A stretch of DNA of 64,000 nucleotides from Ahaetulla prasina (lineage: Eukaryota > Chordata > Lepidosauria > Squamata > Colubridae). The notes beneath the pieces are model-generated. The model ran no database searches and was not told where the DNA came from. It was given only the letters and a program-made list of their open reading frames with translations. Location of the stretch: positions 158,666,502 to 158,730,501 of the forward strand of contig NC_080541.1 of assembly GCF_028640845.1 (NCBI RefSeq), written 5' to 3'. Made by a program: the position numbers and the translations under genes. Below are positions 22,840 to 33,240 of this stretch, one piece after another. Each line of letters opens with the position of its first letter. Position 1 is the first letter of the stretch.

Positions 22840-23196
22840 TCTAGAAATTTGATTAATAAATAAATAAATAAATAAATAGATGGAAATTCAAAAAGTTAGA
22901 TTAGATGGAGAAGGTAACACATATCTATGACAGGGGTGGGTCCTAAATTTTTTTACTACCGGTTCTGTGGGTGTGGCTTATTTTGTGTGTGGCTTGATGG
23001 TCATGTGACAGTGGGTGTGGCTTGATGGTCATGTGACTGGGTAGGCGTGGCCAACTCAATGTCTCTCATGTCAAGGGGTACCTCGCCTGGCCCCTCCCCT
23101 CCCCGCCATTCCTTGTCACACCCAGCCTCAACTATCTATAGTTCTGCAAAAATGTTGTTCACCTTTTTTCAACTTTATTATCTACATACTATAGAT

Positions 23197-23306
23197 CAGG
23201 GGTCTCCAACTTGGCCACTTTAAGATTTATGGACTTCAACTCCCAGAATTCCTCAGCCAGCTTTGCTGTCTTAAAGTCTTAAAGTGGCCAAGGTTAGAGA
23301 CCTCTG
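23197..23306. mobile_element. hAT foldback MITE, nested
   Basis: A 110-bp palindromic element starting CAGGGGTCTCCAACTTGG and ending TTAGAGACCTCTG, flanked by identical ctatagat (23189-23196 and 23307-23314). It belongs to the family at 6119-6224 and lies inside the larger hAT element. Confidence 0.92.
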
Positions 23307-23439
23307 CTATAGATGCACTTTCATGGACCACTGAAAGGAGAAAATGGCTCACATGCTTTGCCCAAGAGTGTGATAGGCAACAGGCTTTTAAGGGGCTGCT
23401 AGAAATAAGCGGGGGGGGGGGAATATTTTCCAAAGCATC

Positions 23440-23525
23440 AGAAGGCAAAACAAGAAGCAATGGATGGAAACTCAACAAAGAGAGAAGCAACCTAAAACTA
23501 AGGACAAACTTCCTGACAGTGTGAA
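23440..23525 (+). mobile_element. CR1 LINE fragment, nested
   Basis: Contains caagaagcaatggatggaaa and gagagaagcaacctaaaact followed by aacttcctgacagtgtgaac. This is the sequence just before the usual CR1 3' end. Only this piece remains. Confidence 0.65.
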
Positions 23526-24496
23526 CCTATATAGGTTTCAGTCATAAGTTCACATATAAAAAAGTTCACATTCATGTAATACAACCTGTATATTGTTCAA
23601 AACAATCATTAGTATTATGGCTGATGTTTGACAGCAAGCCTAAAATCCCCATTTCTTCCCCACCCCACTAATCTGTTCTGGGAAGGAATCAAACTCCCTC
23701 CTCTTCATTTCCCAAATAAAATATCCCAGATAATTAAGGGATAATCAAGCTGCTAGCAAAGAACCTGCCTGGAATTCCACATTCCTGCCAGCTGCATAAA
23801 GGAAACTTTGTAAGCAGAAAACAGCATGCTTAGAGATCATAGAAAGTGGAAGCCGGAAGTTCAGCTCCATTTACAAGCAAGCAAAAAACTCATTCAAGAC
23901 AGGATACTTCACAATGGAAATTGCCCAAACCTTTTTAGAAACACAAAGCCCATGTTGCACAAACCCCAAAACTTCAAAAACATTGAACCATATACGAATT
24001 CCTCCTCTTATCCAATTTGTTGTTCAGCTGACCCAGAAAAGAGCTTCTAGCAGCTCTGTCAATTTAAAACGACAGCGTTTCCCCCCCCACACACACTTCT
24101 TCTTTGCCAAGCGATCTCCTGGTTGAGAAGCGAGCCGATCAGTTGGGAGCCTTCTTGGCTTCTCAATTTAAATGGACGGTGTCTTGTTTTTATTTTTCTC
24201 TCTCTCTCTCTTCTTCGACAAGTGAGTCTTGACTTTTTCCTTCTAGCCGATCAGCTGGGAGTCGGGAGGCAGCAATAGGTTGGGGGCAGGGCCAGGCAGA
24301 ATTTTTACTACCGGTTCTCCAAATTACTCAAAATAATTACTACTGGTTCTTGCGAACTGGGGAGAACCGGTAGCAACCCACTACTGATCTATGAATAAGG
24401 TAATGGAAGTCTACTTTTGAGTTATTGCTTCAAAATTTATATGATGGTGTCTATGTAGTCATCAATCCAACTGTTCATTTTTCTTTTTAGTTTGTA

Positions 24497-24899
24497 CAGG
24501 TAGTCCTTGACTTACGACCCCAATTGAGCCCAAAATTTCTGTTGTTAAATGAGACATTTGTTAATTGAGTTTTGCCCCATTTTATGACTTTGCTTGCCAC
24601 AGTTGTTAAGTCAATCACTGCTGTTGATAAATTAGTAACCTGATTGTTAAGTGAATCTGGTTTCCCCATTGACTTTGCTTGTCAGAAGGTCACAAAAAGT
24701 GATCACATGACTGGATCATACTTATGACACAGCAACAGTCATAAGTATGACCCGGTTGCCATGCATCTGAATTTTGATCACATGATCATGAGGATCCTGC
24801 AAAGGTCATAACTGAAAAACAGTCATAAATCACATTTTTCAGTGCTGTTGTAACTTTGAATGGTCACTAAATGAACTGTTGTAAATCGAGGACTACCTG
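24497..24899 (+). mobile_element. TA-flanked inverted-repeat MITE
   Basis: Ends CAGGTAGTCCTTGACTTACG and its complement, cgaggactacctg. It is flanked by TA on both sides (24495-24496 and 24900-24901), as for Tc1/mariner or pogo-type transposition. The body has inverted gtcataagtatgacccggtt-type and gatcacatgac blocks. No coding capacity. Other copies lie at 38384, 55846, 56796 and 61231. Confidence 0.85.
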
Positions 24900-24901
24900 T
24901 A

Positions 24902-25889
24902 TTAGTTTTTATTGTACTTACAATTAGCACTCTTAAACCAAAGGACTTTACTTTTTCCAAAAAGTCTATCTATGTAATCTTTTTTAAGTGCAAAATGGCT
25001 GGTGGGAAAATATTGGATTTCATTTGAACTCATATGGAAGAGATTATAAACCCTGGACTGAATCTGGATCCTAGAGTATAGAGGTCTATGTAAGCATAAG
25101 CACACGTATATATGACTCTGCTCACTTATATTGTCAGCACGTTGCAAAATTTAAAATTAATTTCCCCCAAACAAATCTTTTTAAAAACAAAACTGTCAAG
25201 CTTCTAGTCCATAAGGTTGAACAATGTGAAGGGAGTGCAACATAAAATGTCATATCTTTTGGACTTTTTGAAGAAACCTGAAAGAGAACAGTTCCTCCCA
25301 CCAGTGAAATTAAAGTAAAAGATACATAAAATGAAAGAAAAAAAAAACCTGGTTTTTTTTTTGCATACAAACATTTCCACTTGCAATTTGTTTGTTTTCC
25401 CAGAAAATTGTGATGTGGATCATAACTCATACTCATTCTGACAGCTAATTTGCAGCCTAATGAAATTCAGAACCGAAAAAGATAATAAACCCTAAAAACA
25501 GGAATGGTAAATGGAAATGCTGTCAAGCCTTTATTTTTATTAGCAGAGCAATTGGGTGCACCAGTAAAATAATAAAGCTCATTCTCATTTGAAGATTTGT
25601 CCATAGATGGGCTAATTTATCTTCTGTAAACATGATTCCTCTATAGAAACTAATGTCTCAATAGAATACCAAGCCATTTAAGGTTATATATGTTGGTATA
25701 GTTTTCAGTGGTATTTATGGTGGCAGGTTTAAATGAAACTGACCTAATTAAACAGAAACATGCAACATATATTTTCCAAATTTATTTCTAAAAGTTCTTA
25801 GCCAAAGTCAACTCTATTCTGTTCAGATATCCATAGATAATTTTCTCTATCTTTGGGTCCTAGGTAGGCTGTCACTACAGTTGACTACT
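24902..25889. other. Repeat-poor sequence
   Basis: No repeat family recognised. 25440-25740 has unbiased unique sequence with ATTA-type words but no exon. Open frames are short. Confidence 0.35.
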
Positions 25890-26504
25890 GAATAAATTAT
25901 AGCAGCTGTGCGGGTGATAGTGGGAGCCACACATTGCTCCCATGTAACCCCTCTCCTGTGCAGTCTACACTGGCTACCTGTGGTCTTTCGGGTACACTTC
26001 AAGGTGTTGGTGACTACCTTTAAAGCGCTCCATGGCTTAGGGCCAGGGTACTTACGGGACCGCCTGCTGTTACCGAATGCCTCCCACCGACCTGTACGCT
26101 CGCACAGAGAGGGACTCCTTAGGGTGCCATCCGCCAAGCAATGTCGGCTGGCGGCCCCCAGGGGGAGGGCCTTCTCTGTGGGGGCTCCCACCCTTTGGAA
26201 CGAACTTCCCCCTGGACTTCAGCAACTGCCGGACCTTCGGACTTTCCGCCGAGAACTGAAGACCTATTTGGTTGTTCACGCAGGACTGGCATAGGATTTT
26301 AATAGGATTTTAATTAGTTTTAATGTTTTAACGTTTTAAAATTTGGGGTTTTATTCTAAATGTTTTAATTCGGCCATTTGTATAATAAGTTTTTTAAATT
26401 ATGGTTTTATGTGTATCCTGTTGTTATTTTTTATCATGGCTGTAAACCGCCCTGAGTCCTTCGGGAGAAGGGCGGTATAAAAATTTAATAAATAATAATA
26501 ATAA
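25890..26504 (+). mobile_element. L2 LINE, 5'-truncated copy
   Basis: Begins within the C-terminal region of the ORF2 protein and keeps an open frame (25908-26294) reading TPLLCSLHWLPVVFRVHFK to FRRELKTYL. The 3' UTR, the hairpin at 26447-26475 and an AATA-rich tail follow. It is the same family as 18300-22876 and its frame is intact over this length. Confidence 0.93.
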
Positions 26505-26520
26505 TAATAGCAAAGATTGT

Positions 26521-26722
26521 GTGACATCATCACAAGAAGTATGAAGAGGAAGAAAAAGGAAGAAAAAGGAAGAAAAGGGAAGGAAGGAAGGAAGGAAGGA
26601 AAGAAGGAAGGAAGGAAGCAGGGAGGGAGGGAAAAAGAGGGAGGGAGAGTGGGAGGGAGGAAGGAAAGAATAGAATAGAATACAACAGAACAGAACAGAA
26701 CAGAACAGAACAGAATAAAATA
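26521..26722. repeat. GGAA-rich and (AACAG)n simple repeats
   Basis: Purine-only GAAGGAAG-type tract to about 26660, then pentamer repeats of AATAG and AACAG type. Directly followed by the CR1 end. Confidence 0.93.
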
Positions 26723-26957
26723 GAATAACAGAGTTGTAAGGGACCTTGGAGGTCTTCTAGTCCAACCCCCTACTTAGGCAGGAAACCTACCCACTTCAGA
26801 AAAATGATTATCCAACATCTTCTTAAAAACTTCCAGTGTTGGAACATTACAATTTCTGGAGGCAAGTTGTTCCATTGATTAATTGTTCTTTCAGGACATT
26901 TTTCCTTAGTTCTAAGTTGCTTCTCTCCTTGATTAATTTCCACCTAAATTAGTTTCC
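26723..26957 (-). mobile_element. CR1 LINE 3' end
   Basis: On the plus strand it reads agagttgtaagggaccttgg, aggtcttctagtccaaccc, then tccagtgttggaacatta and aagttgcttctctccttga. This is the reverse complement of the CR1 3' end also seen at 14473-15053 and 33241-33960. There is no coding part beyond the last bases. Confidence 0.88.
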
Positions 26958-26964
26958 ACCTTCC

Positions 26965-27296
26965 AGAAGGAGGGAAGGAAGGAAGGAAGGAAGGAAGGAA
27001 GGAAGGAAGGAAGGAAGGAAGGAAGGAAGGGGGAGGAAAGGAAAAGGAGGAGGGAAAGAGAAAGAAAGAAAAAAGAAAGAAAGGAAGGAAGGAAGGAAGG
27101 AAGGAAGGAAGGAAGGAAGGAAGGAAGGAAGAAAAGGACGGAGGGATGGAGGGAGGGAAAAAGTGAGAGAGAGGGAGAGAGGGAGAGAGAAAGAGAGCAA
27201 AAGGAAGGAAGGACAGAAGAAAGGAAGGAAGGAAGGAAGGAAGGAAGGAAGGAAGGAAGGAAGGAAGGAAGGACGAAAGAAAGAAAGAAAGAAAAA
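26965..27296. repeat. Long (GGAA)n polypurine tract
   Basis: About 330 bases of almost pure purine, mainly GGAA with AAAG and GAGG variants. Minus-strand open frames of up to 131 codons here (FLPSFLPS repeats) are artefacts. Confidence 0.97.
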
Positions 27297-27310
27297 CAAA
27301 TAAACCATTT

Positions 27311-28284
27311 TGACTTTAATCCCTCCAAGACGGAGTGGCTGTGGATGCCGGCATCCCGATTCAGTCAGCTGCAGTCGCAGCTGACTGTTGGAGGCGAGTT
27401 ATTGGCCCCAAAGGATAGGGTGCGCAACTTAGGTGTCCTCCTGGATGAACGGCTGTCGTTTGAAGATCATTTGACGGCCGTCTCCAGGAGGGCCTTCCAC
27501 CAGGTTCGCCTGGTTCGGCAGTTGCGCCCCTTCCTTGATCGGGATGCCTTGTGCACAGTCACTCACGCTGCTACCTCTCGCTGGATTATTGTAATGCTCT
27601 CACATGGGCTCCTTGAGGTGCACTCGGAGGCTTCAGTTAGTCCAGAATGCAGCTGCGCGGGTGATAGAGGGAGCTACCCGTAGCTCCCACGTAACACCGC
27701 TCCTGCGCAGACTGCACTGGCTACCTGTGGCCTTTCGAGTGCACTTTAAGGTTTTGGTTACGACCTTTAAAGCGCTCCATGGCTTAGGGCCTGGGTACTT
27801 ACGGGACCGCCTGCTGTTACCTCATGCCTCCCACCGACCCGTACGCTCTCACAGAGAGGGACTTCTCAGGGTGCCGTCCGCCAAGCAATGCCGGTTGGCG
27901 GCCCCCAGGGGAAGGTCCTTCTCTGTGGGGGCTCCCACACTCTGGAACGAGCTTCCCCCAGGTTTACGCCAAATACCTGACCTTCGGACCTTCCGCCGCG
28001 AACTGAAAACATATCTTTTCATTCGCGCGGGGCTGGCTTGAATTTTATTGGTCTTTTAAATTTCTTAAATTTTTAATATCAATTTTAAATGGGATTTTAG
28101 TTTTTTATATATTTTAAAGTTTCGGGCTAATTATAATAAGTTTTTTAATTTACATTTTAAATTGTACATTGTATTGTCTTTTTTACGTCTGCCTGTACAC
28201 CGCCCTGAGTCCTTCGGGAGAAGGGCGGTATAAAAATCAAATAAAATAAATAAATAAATAAATAAAATAAATAAATAAAATAAA
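27311..28284 (+). mobile_element. L2 LINE, 5'-truncated copy with a frame break
   Basis: Starts within the RT region (NPSKTEWLWMPASRFSQLQ) and runs through NLGVLLDERLSFEDHL to the usual C-terminus. The frame changes near 27570-27620, where a short rearranged stretch separates the two open frames (27345-27683 and 27604-28041). The hairpin at 28200-28228 and an AAAT tail close it. A second, older L2 copy follows immediately. Confidence 0.93.
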
Positions 28285-28915
28285 TCAGCACAAAATGCAG
28301 CTGCTTGTGTAATTATTTGTGCTCTTAGAACAGTACATGTTATATCTCTGCTCTGTGACCTGTACTGGTTGCCAGTTTGCTTCTGAGTTCAATTCAAGCT
28401 GGTGGTTTTGATCTTTAAAGCCCTTTGTTCCATGGGATCCAGTTATAAGAGGAAACAATATTTTTTTTCCAGTCTGCCCATTAGACCAGGCAGAGAAAGC
28501 ATTGGGTAGATACCATCTACCCAATGGATAGATCTATATTTGGCAGTTCCCAGGAGATGTACCTTCTCTGTTGTGAGGCCAACCTTATGAAACGTCGTCC
28601 CTCCCCCAAAATTATATTACCTCCATCCCTTTTGACATTCCAAAAAACCCTCAAGACCTGGCTATGTCATCTGGCCCTAAGGTCCAAAGAACCAAAGATA
28701 TGTTTAGATGGCTCCATTGTTGAGGTGCTCCATCCTCTTTTTGCCTACCGGTAAGAAATTGTATATTTGTTTTTTATCCTATTTATTTCTTAATGCAGAT
28801 TTTAACTCTTTTTATATCTGTTGTTTTTAATTTTGTGAGTTTTGTTATTGTTGTACACTGCCCAGAGTTTCTTAATATTAGATGGGTAGCTATACACATT
28901 TGATTAATAGATAAA
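28285..28915 (+). mobile_element. Older L2-like LINE 3' end
   Basis: Broken frames encode a sequence related to the L2 C-terminus: NAAACVIICALRTVHVIS, LYWLPVCF, then VEANLMKRRPSPKII and LKTWLCHLA. Its 3' UTR ends in tgtacactgcccagagtttc and attaatagataaat. It lacks the strong hairpin of the younger family, so it belongs to a different, older L2 lineage. Confidence 0.65.
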
Positions 28916-29083
28916 TCCATAATTCATCAGTTCAGTCTTTTAGTTAGGGTAAGCCCAGGAATGATGGGGAGCTGTTCAGCTGGAGTTCAGTTCTTTATTT
29001 GCTTATACATAATTGACAGAATCTTGCCAGACAAAACCCTTATTACCGTCAGGCTAATGGATATACCCTGGGAGAATCTAGAG

Positions 29084-29174
29084 CAGGGATGTCCAATCTT
29101 GACAACATGCTGGCTGGAGAATTCTGGGAGTTGAAGTCCACAAGTCTTAAAAGTTGCCAAAGTTGGACACTCCG
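29084..29174. mobile_element. hAT foldback MITE
   Basis: Starts CAGGGATGTCCAATCTTG and ends AAAGTTGGACACTCCG around the gggagttgaagtcca core. Flanks atctagag (29076-29083) and atctagga (29175-29182) agree at 6 of 8 positions. One arm is shortened. Confidence 0.75.
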
Positions 29175-29348
29175 ATCTAGGAAATAGCTATCTTTAGTTT
29201 CTTCCTCGATTTCCTATACAGCTTTGATCTGTGCTACCTCTTATTGTCCCTTCTCCTTTTTTGGAATGTGCTGCCTCTTTCCTGGGAAGCTTCCCCTTCA
29301 CTGTTGACCTTCACACTCGCTCCCACTCCAAGGGCAACATCTCTCACA

Positions 29349-29520
29349 CAAAGGTGGTTTTTCAAGAGGCAACTAGACTTTCTGGGGTTTTTTGCTTCTC
29401 ATTCAAGAAGCTTCTTCAGCTCTATGAAATGTATTCAGAGAAAAAACAGAAAGTCCAACTGCCTCTTGAAAAAGCACCTTTGGGCCAACCAGGACCTGGA
29501 TGATTAAGAATCTCCATAGA
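29349..29520 (+). mobile_element. Inverted-repeat segment, probable Penelope-like terminus
   Basis: Arms at 29349-29400 and 29438-29482 are inverted copies containing ctttttcaagaggca and its variants. The centre is attcaagaagcttcttcagc, and gacctggatgattaagaatc follows. I recognise this as a common snake repeat and associate it with Penelope-like terminal sequences. That assignment is tentative. The short open frames across it are not genes. Confidence 0.45.
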
Positions 29521-29626
29521 CATCATCTGTCACACTTTTTTCCCCCCCCACAAAAAGTCCATATATGGCTTCCAGTCTTTTAAAAAAATCTATTTTCCCC
29601 CCTTAGCCTACAGTTAGGATGTGGGG

Positions 29627-29890
29627 CAGAGGTGGGTTTCAGCAGGTTCTGACCAGTTCTGGAGAACTGGTAGTAATTTTGAGTAGTTCGGAGAACCAGT
29701 AGTAAAAATTCTGACTGGCCCCACCCCCATCTATTCTCTGCCTCCCAAGTCCCAGCTGATCGGGAGGAAATGGGGATTTTGCAGTAACCTTCCCCTCCCA
29801 TGCCCACCAAGCCATGCCCACCAAGCCATGCCATGCCCACCAAGCCACGCCCACAGAACCAGTAGTAAAATAATTTGAAACCCACCACTG
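29627..29890. mobile_element. hAT-type MITE with perfect 8-bp target duplication
   Basis: A 264-bp element with 15-base ends, CAGAGGTGGGTTTCA and TGAAACCCACCACTG. It is flanked by identical atgtgggg at 29619-29626 and 29891-29898. The interior has repeated ccatgcccaccaag units and gagaaccagtagtaaaa. Confidence 0.93.
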
Positions 29891-30019
29891 ATGTGGGGCA
29901 ACTGTAAAATGCCAGTATTACTCACAGTACCTTCAATTTCTCCTTGTTATTTCCAGAGGATCCAAGGACATGCATTAAAGAATAAGCTATCAAGGCTTCT
30001 GGTTTGGCTCCGCTGTGTT

Positions 30020-30028
30020 AATGGCGGC
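30020..30028 (+). promoter_or_regulatory. YY1-like motif near the 5' end
   Basis: AATGGCGGC lies about 27 bases inside the element's 5' end. It resembles the core of the YY1 consensus. A role in transcription start is an inference. Confidence 0.3.
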
Positions 30029-30646
30029 GATTTCAGTCCGCCCGTTCTTTGTGATTCTGTGAGAGCTGTTTAGACAGTGCTAATCTTCTGTCAACAGCTC
30101 GTAAATCTCTGCCCTCGGGCAAAGAGGGGGAGATGAGCATTTGAACTGAAGTTTGAGCCCCCAAGAAAAGCCCCAGAATGATTTCTGGTGGTTTGATGGG
30201 AAACGCTCCTTCGATAGTTCAAAAAAAGCTCCAGAGTCCAGAACGCCTCTGCAAAAGCAGAGCAAAACGCAGCGTCCATCTCCGTGACTGAAGAGGATTA
30301 ATGATAAATTGTCAACACGGAAGAATCGAAAGCAGGAGGGCTGGCATTTGCTTGTAAGATGATTTTAACTCCCTGACAGAGAAGTTATTTGAAGAGTGGA
30401 GATGAAGAAAGATGGCGTTTTGTTTTTTGAAAGTGAAAGCTAAGGAAATGCTGATTACAATTGCTGGTGTGGAACCTCTAAGAAGAAAATAACAAGATTT
30501 TTTTTTTTTCTAAATGGAATTCTTTTTAAAAATCTATTTCTTTTATTATCTTTTTTTACAGTGTTTAAGAAGAAAATTTATTGGGTTTTTTTCTTTTATT
30601 CCTCCCCTTTTTTCTTCTTCTTCTTCTTGATATTACTTAGTTTAAA

Positions 30647-31573
30647 ATGGCTTTTAAGCAAAGAGATTTAACCACTTCTAAATTATTGGAAATATCTTCA
30701 CTTCAGGTACGGAAATTGAAAGAAGATATTAAAGAAAGTCTAAGGAATTTTTACAGGAGCTTATGGGCTCATCTTTCAGAAATAGATCAAAATTTAATGA
30801 AATGGAGAAAGAAATACTGGATTTTAAAGATTTGGTGGAAGAGCAGAGTAAGGAGATGAAAAAATTAAAGGAATCAATTACTCCATTATTGTTATCTAGT
30901 ACACAGACAGAAGAAAGACTGAATGAATTTAACCAAATTAATTTAGATTTGCAAAGGAAAATAGATGAAGTTCAAATTAATTTGAATTTAGAAAATAAAA
31001 TAGATGATATTCAGGTTAAGGCTGATAAGGCAGAGGAAGAAAGGGTTATATTACAATATAAATTAATGGAATATGCTATAAGGGTAAGGGGTTTAAGAGA
31101 ATTTAAAGAGGAAAATTTGAAAGAGATTTTTATTCAGGCCTTTGCCCAGATAGAGGAATGGAACCAGAAGATTTTGAAGTTAATATTGAAAAATTTATCG
31201 TGTTAATTCCTGGTGGGCAAGGCAGAAGTGTTTACCGAGAGATGTGGTTATTTATTTTACAAATAAGAGGATTAGGTATGGAATTTTGCAAGCATTTTAT
31301 AAAAATAAATTTCAAATATTAGGACAAGATATAATAATGATGAAGGAAATTCCTCCTAAAATGTTAAGAAAGAGAAAAGAATTTGCCTTTCTGGTGGATG
31401 AGCTTAAGAAACATCAGATATATTTTAGATGGGAGGTTCCAGCAGGTTTAACACTGAATTATAAAGGAAGAAAGTATTTTCTCAATACAATTTGTAAAGC
31501 ACGAGATTTTTATACTAATGTATTAAAGATTGGGAATTCTTTGTTAACAGATGTTAAGTTGAATGGTGAATAG
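30647..31573 (+). pseudogene. L1 ORF1p-like protein, two frame shifts
   Basis: L1 ORF1p is an RNA-binding trimer that packages the element's RNA. The start at 30647 gives MAFKQRDLTTSKLLEI. After a shift near 30740-30760 the frame continues as a lysine- and glutamate-rich coiled coil (MEKEILDFKDLVEEQSKEM onward). The RRM start YAIRVRGLREFKEENLKEIF follows. A second shift near 31190-31215 leads to the C-terminal domain: DVVIYFTNKRIRYGILQAF, IPPKMLRKRKEFAFLVDEL and YFLNTICKARDFYTNVL. The stop is at 31571-31573. Total length is about 309 codons, close to usual for ORF1p. The order of coiled coil, RRM and CTD is complete, so only the shifts disable it. Confidence 0.85.
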
Positions 31574-32784
31574 ATGGTTGAAAATGTGTAAGATAGAAGA
31601 AGGAGGAGATTGTTTAACTTTATTAATTATGATTATGGTTAATTTTTGTAAATGATTTATTGTGGATATAAATGTGTAATTTTAGGGGTACTATATGATA
31701 TATTAAAGGTATAAAGGAATAGGAAGATGGAATATTGTTTAATTTTGGAGGATAGATAGTAAAATTTAGGAACTTGGATTAAATATTATATTTAAGAGAT
31801 GGATGTAATGTTAATTAGAATGTAATTGTTATAATAGATATATTGTGGATGATATAGGTGTAATTTTAACAATGTTATTTGACATAAGTAAGGTAAAGTG
31901 AAGATTTTAATTATTACAATTGACACTTTGGATATTTGTAATATTATTTGTTGTATATATAAATGTTAAAGATGTGAAAAGATGGACTATTGCTTACCCC
32001 TGAAGGTTGGACAGAAAAATTAAAGAAACTAAGTCGGAAATATGAACTATTTTTGAGAGATTGCTATAGGAAGAAAGACATTTTAGAAGAATCCTTGGTG
32101 AATATTGGTAGATGGGACGTTGTTTTGATATTGATTGATGAAGGTTGGATATTAAAACTACGTACTTTATTCAAGAATAAACACTAACTCAATTGGAAAC
32201 TTTGGAGAATTCTAGGAGTGGAATGGTCTGATATATAATGGAGTGGAAGAAAAGTATCTTCTTTGTCTTTGGAAGGAGTGGAGGTTTTAAGGAACGACTA
32301 TGGATTATGATTTGTGCTAGATTTTAATTTTGTTGTTAGTTTTATACCCTGTACTCGGTTCTCGGAAGTCCTGGGGGTGGGGAGGAAGGAAGGAGGGGAG
32401 GGGTAGAAAATGGATTGATAGTTAATGTACAAAGATGATTGAAGATGTATAATTAATGTAAGATCGGACCTGCCTGGTTACTACTTTAGAATGAAGGGAA
32501 AGAAGGAGAAGAGAGAAGGAGGAAAGAGAAGAGGAGGAGGAGGAAGGAAGGAAGAGGGGAAGAGGGAGAAGAAAGGAATAGGGAGGAAAGAGGAGAGGAT
32601 GTAGATAAGAGAGGGGGAGGATGGTTATGGAAAGTAGAAGAAGGTAAAGAAGGAGAGTAAAAGGAAAAGGAAGGGGGTGGTGACCAGGCAGATCCGATTA
32701 ATTGTATATGAGGGTACATTAAATATGTTATTGGATATGTTATTGGATAAGAATGTCAAAATAAAACTTTTTAAGAAAAAAAAA
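31574..32784 (+). other. 3' part of the ORF1-only element
   Basis: Where ORF2 would lie there is AT-rich sequence with two diverged copies of a stretch beginning attgttta (from about 31608 and 31733). A 65-codon open frame with no motif (31990-32187) follows. Beyond it are a purine-rich region (about 32490-32690) and the A tail. I found no AP endonuclease or RT motif on the plus strand. Confidence 0.6.
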
Positions 32785-32859
32785 AAAGAATAAGCTATCA
32801 ACTAGATTAATTCACATTTGAAGTTATGAATGAATGTAATCCCAATAATTGACACAAGT

Positions 32860-32945
32860 GTTTCTCAACACCTGTAACTTTAATATGTATAGACTTCAAT
32901 TGTCCGAATTCCCCTGCCAGCATGCTAGATGCCTTGAGCTGTTAA
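32860..32945. mobile_element. Degraded hAT foldback MITE
   Basis: Contains gtgtttctcaacacctgtaa, agacttcaattgtccgaatt and ccagcatgctag, an old copy of the 6119-6224 family. Ends are unclear. Confidence 0.4.
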
Positions 32946-33240
32946 ACCACAATAAGATACCAGTGTACAGTGCTGACAGAGTTTAGCAATTCATACTTCA
33001 ATAATTTTAGATCAAAGTGACCTACGAAAACATAATGGACACACCTTCCATATCTGGCATCATTCAGATATGTTAAGGCTATAACTTCCAAATATTATGC
33101 TTCTTTGTGAATCTGGAGGGTTGTTTATTTGAAGGGTATCCTGTTCAAAAACGAACACTTAAAAGATTCTTTTTTTCATTCCATACACTTTCAAAAATTG
33201 TAATGCAGTTTTTTATTCAATCCATGCCACTAAAATATAT

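Larger units (their letters stand above)
18300..22876 (+). mobile_element. L2-clade LINE, apparently full length but broken
   Basis: A 4.6-kb element. It has a GC-rich 5' region (18300 to about 19860), remnants of one long protein (19860-22664), and a short 3' UTR. The 3' UTR holds a conserved hairpin (22811-22839) and an AAAT repeat tail. Candidate 9-base duplications, tagatagaa (18291-18299) and tagatggaa (22877-22885), match at 8 positions. The order of domains and the C-terminal ALWNELPPGL ... FRRELKTHLF ending fit L2. I saw no separate ORF1. Several 3' copies of the same family occur later in the window, and their similar reading frames suggest a fairly recent family. Confidence 0.88.
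22931..24386. mobile_element. 1.46-kb hAT element with perfect 8-bp target duplication
   Basis: Left end CAGGGGTGGGTCC with ctaccggttctgtgggtg following. The right end, ctaccggttctcc on the minus strand, closes as CAACCCACTACTG. The flanks atctatga at 22923-22930 and 24387-24394 are identical. Nested inside are a foldback MITE (23197-23306) and a CR1 piece (about 23440-23525). The rest (23530-24240) has no recognisable transposase, so it is non-autonomous or heavily decayed. Confidence 0.82.
29994..32784 (+). mobile_element. L1-derived element with ORF1 but no ORF2 (HAL1-like)
   Basis: A 2.8-kb insertion flanked by identical 17-base duplications (29977-29993 and 32785-32801, aaagaataagctatcaa). 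It has an AATAAA word (32760-32765) and an A tail. The target reads TT/AAAG, which fits an L1 endonuclease site. Inside are a 5' region of about 650 bases, an ORF1 related to L1 ORF1p (30647-31573), and about 1.2 kb of AT-rich then purine-rich sequence. No endonuclease or reverse transcriptase motif is visible in any frame. A G-rich polypurine block (32373-32406) resembles those in L1 3' UTRs. Both ends look complete, so either the parent element lacked ORF2 or an internal deletion arose before or after insertion. Confidence 0.8.

Noticed and set aside
26933..27328. Two minus-strand frames of 131 and 119 codons reading FLPSFLPS repeats
   Set aside because: Translation of a GGAA microsatellite.
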